A stretch of DNA of 64,000 nt from Lacticaseibacillus zhaodongensis (GTDB taxonomy: Bacteria; Bacillota; Bacilli; Lactobacillales; Lactobacillaceae). Shown here piece after piece: positions 62,760 to 64,000 of this stretch. The notes under the pieces are model-generated. The model did not search any database and was not told the origin of the DNA. It worked only from the letters and a program-made list of their open reading frames with translations. The stretch lies in the NCBI RefSeq assembly GCF_009687905.1, contig NZ_BLBG01000003.1, forward strand, positions 62,001-126,000, read 5' to 3'. The position numbers and the translations under genes were made by a program. Numbering within the stretch: the first letter of the stretch is position 1; each line of letters starts with the position of its first letter.

Positions 62760-64000
62760 ATGGAGCAAACGAAAAATAAAAAATTTGGCATTGTGTTGCC
62801 AATTATTCTGATTAGTTATTTTATGATTCTTCTCGATAATGCAATTGTATACACGAGTTCAGTCAAACTGGCTCAGGATTTGTCACTAAACGCACAGACT
62901 CTCTCGTGGGTCAGCAATGCGTATGCGTTAACTTTTGGCGGGATGATTCTGCTCGGTGGGCGAGCGGGGGATGTCTTTGGTCGTCAGGAGGTTTTCTTGC
63001 TTGGTCTGGTCATTTTTAGTGCTGCGTCGCTTTTGGTTGGGATGTCTGTCAATGGCGCGATGCTAATTAGCATGCGCGCTGTCCAAGGAATCGGCGCAGC
63101 AATTCTAGCGCCAACCACCTTAGCCCTCCTAATTGATAGTTATGCTGGTTCAATGCGTACGCGAGCTATCGTCTACTACGGGGCAACCGGTGGGCTGGGG
63201 GGCAGTGTCGGCCTAATCATCGGCGGCCTGATTGCCAGCTATTTTTCTTGGCGAATCGGTTTTTTGATTAACGGACCCGTTGGCATTGTGCTATTTATCT
63301 TGGCTAAGAAATTCATTCCGCGTAGTAAGCGTGCGCGGGGGACAATCGATTGGTCCGGCGCAATTTTGTCAGTTCTAGGGATTGTAGCGATTATTTATGG
63401 TATCAATGGAGCTACATATCCAGTTCCCACAATCGTTCTGGGTGTTTTGTTGATTGTTGTGTTTATTTGGCAGGAACAGCGGACGGCAGAGCCATTGATG
63501 CCGCTTGTGCTCTTCAAGAATCGTGAACGTAGCAGCGCCTATCTTGCGCGGTTTTTCTTTCTCGGTGCCATGACTTCCTACTTTTTTCTGACCCCGCAAG
63601 TCATGCAAAGTGTTGATCATTACACACCGCTGATGGCCGCAGTAGCTTTTCTACTGCAGACGTTGCCCCAATTTATTTCTGCAACCGCAGTTTCTAGATT
63701 AAATAAACGCTTTTCGAACACGCAAATTATGATTGTTGGGACGTTCATCACTATGCTTGGGATTTTATGGGCCGCTATTACTAAAGTTCAAAGTGGCTTT
63801 CTATTGGGGCTCGCGGTGCCAATGGTCATTTTGGGAATTGGTCAGGGACTTGCGATGAGCACTTTGACCGTTGCTGGGGTGGCCAACACGACTCCTGATA
63901 TTGCTGGATCTGCCTCCGGGGTCGTCAACACTATGCACCAAGTCGGTAGCTCGGCCGGGCTTGCCGTGATCACAATGATGACTGCTGGTTTGAGTAATCC
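62760..64000 (+). CDS. DHA2-type MFS transporter, 3' end cut by the window edge
   Basis: Drug:proton antiporter-like transporter of the 14-helix DHA2 group, at least 413 residues and open to the last base. ATG 62760 begins MEQTKNKKFGIVLPIILISY. Motif A is seen (GGRAGDVFGRQEVF, ~residues 66-79), followed by RAVQGIGAAILAPTTLALL (motif B region) and the antiporter motif C-like GATGGLGGSVGLIIGGL. The ribosome binding site is weak. The substrate cannot be told. The upstream palindrome suggests regulation by a TetR-like repressor. Confidence 0.9.
   Translation, partial: MEQTKNKKFGIVLPIILISYFMILLDNAIVYTSSVKLAQDLSLNAQTLSWVSNAYALTFGGMILLGGRAGDVFGRQEVFLLGLVIFSAASLLVGMSVNGAMLISMRAVQGIGAAILAPTTLALLIDSYAGSMRTRAIVYYGATGGLGGSVGLIIGGLIASYFSWRIGFLINGPVGIVLFILAKKFIPRSKRARGTIDWSGAILSVLGIVAIIYGINGATYPVPTIVLGVLLIVVFIWQEQRTAEPLMPLVLFKNRERSSAYLARFFFLGAMTSYFFLTPQVMQSVDHYTPLMAAVAFLLQTLPQFISATAVSRLNKRFSNTQIMIVGTFITMLGILWAAITKVQSGFLLGLAVPMVILGIGQGLAMSTLTVAGVANTTPDIAGSASGVVNTMHQVGSSAGLAVITMMTAGLSN

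Overview
The window is chromosomal DNA of a Gram-positive, moderately GC-rich lactic acid bacterium, most likely a Lactobacillaceae member of the Lacticaseibacillus kind. This rests on the low-GC-Firmicute gene order, the AGGAGG-type ribosome binding sites with many TTG/GTG starts, the Asp23/Gls24 proteins, and a KxYKxGKxW-signal, MucBP-repeat, LPxTG-anchored surface protein. The species call is inference; no rRNA is present.

Bases 1-33660 are a nearly unbroken housekeeping block on the + strand: a 5'-truncated M24 peptidase, efp, yqhY, nusB, xseA, xseB, ispA, tlyA, argR, recN, gmk, rpoZ, priA, fmt, rsmB, prpC, prkC, rsgA, rpe, thiN, yloU, fakA, recG, plsX, acpP, rnc, smc, ftsY and a YnbB-like PLP enzyme. 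Only rpmB and a small unknown gene lie on the - strand. Two non-coding stretches stand out: a tandem array of four long-hairpin units with compensatory base changes (19648-20192), and a 780 bp gap with nested hairpins before rnc (26217-26993).

Bases 33740-50330 hold a complete type 1 BREX phage-defence island: brxA, brxB, brxC, pglX, a tyrosine recombinase on the - strand, a silent inverted partial pglX cassette, pglZ and brxL. The cassette and pglX share inverted repeats with perfect cores of 57 bp and 77 bp. Inversion at either core gives an in-frame hybrid PglX (889 or 916 codons) that lacks the normal C-terminal ~310 residues. TGTGCCA motifs occur as pairs in front of brxA and on both sides of the recombinase gene, which hints at a shared control or recombination site. 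The island lies between ftsY-ynbB and ylxM-ffh, genes that are adjacent in many Firmicutes.

Bases 50350-55580 carry an ornithine/lysine/arginine decarboxylase (-), a divergent ANT(6)-like nucleotidyltransferase, an APC amino-acid permease with a possible leader peptide, and a DUF1304 membrane protein. Together they suggest an amino-acid decarboxylation/acid-stress locus. Bases 55731-64000 return to core genes (ylxM, ffh, rpsP, khpA), interrupted by a 1188-residue MucBP adhesin. They end in a truncated DHA2-type MFS exporter preceded by a perfect 20 bp palindrome that looks like a repressor operator.
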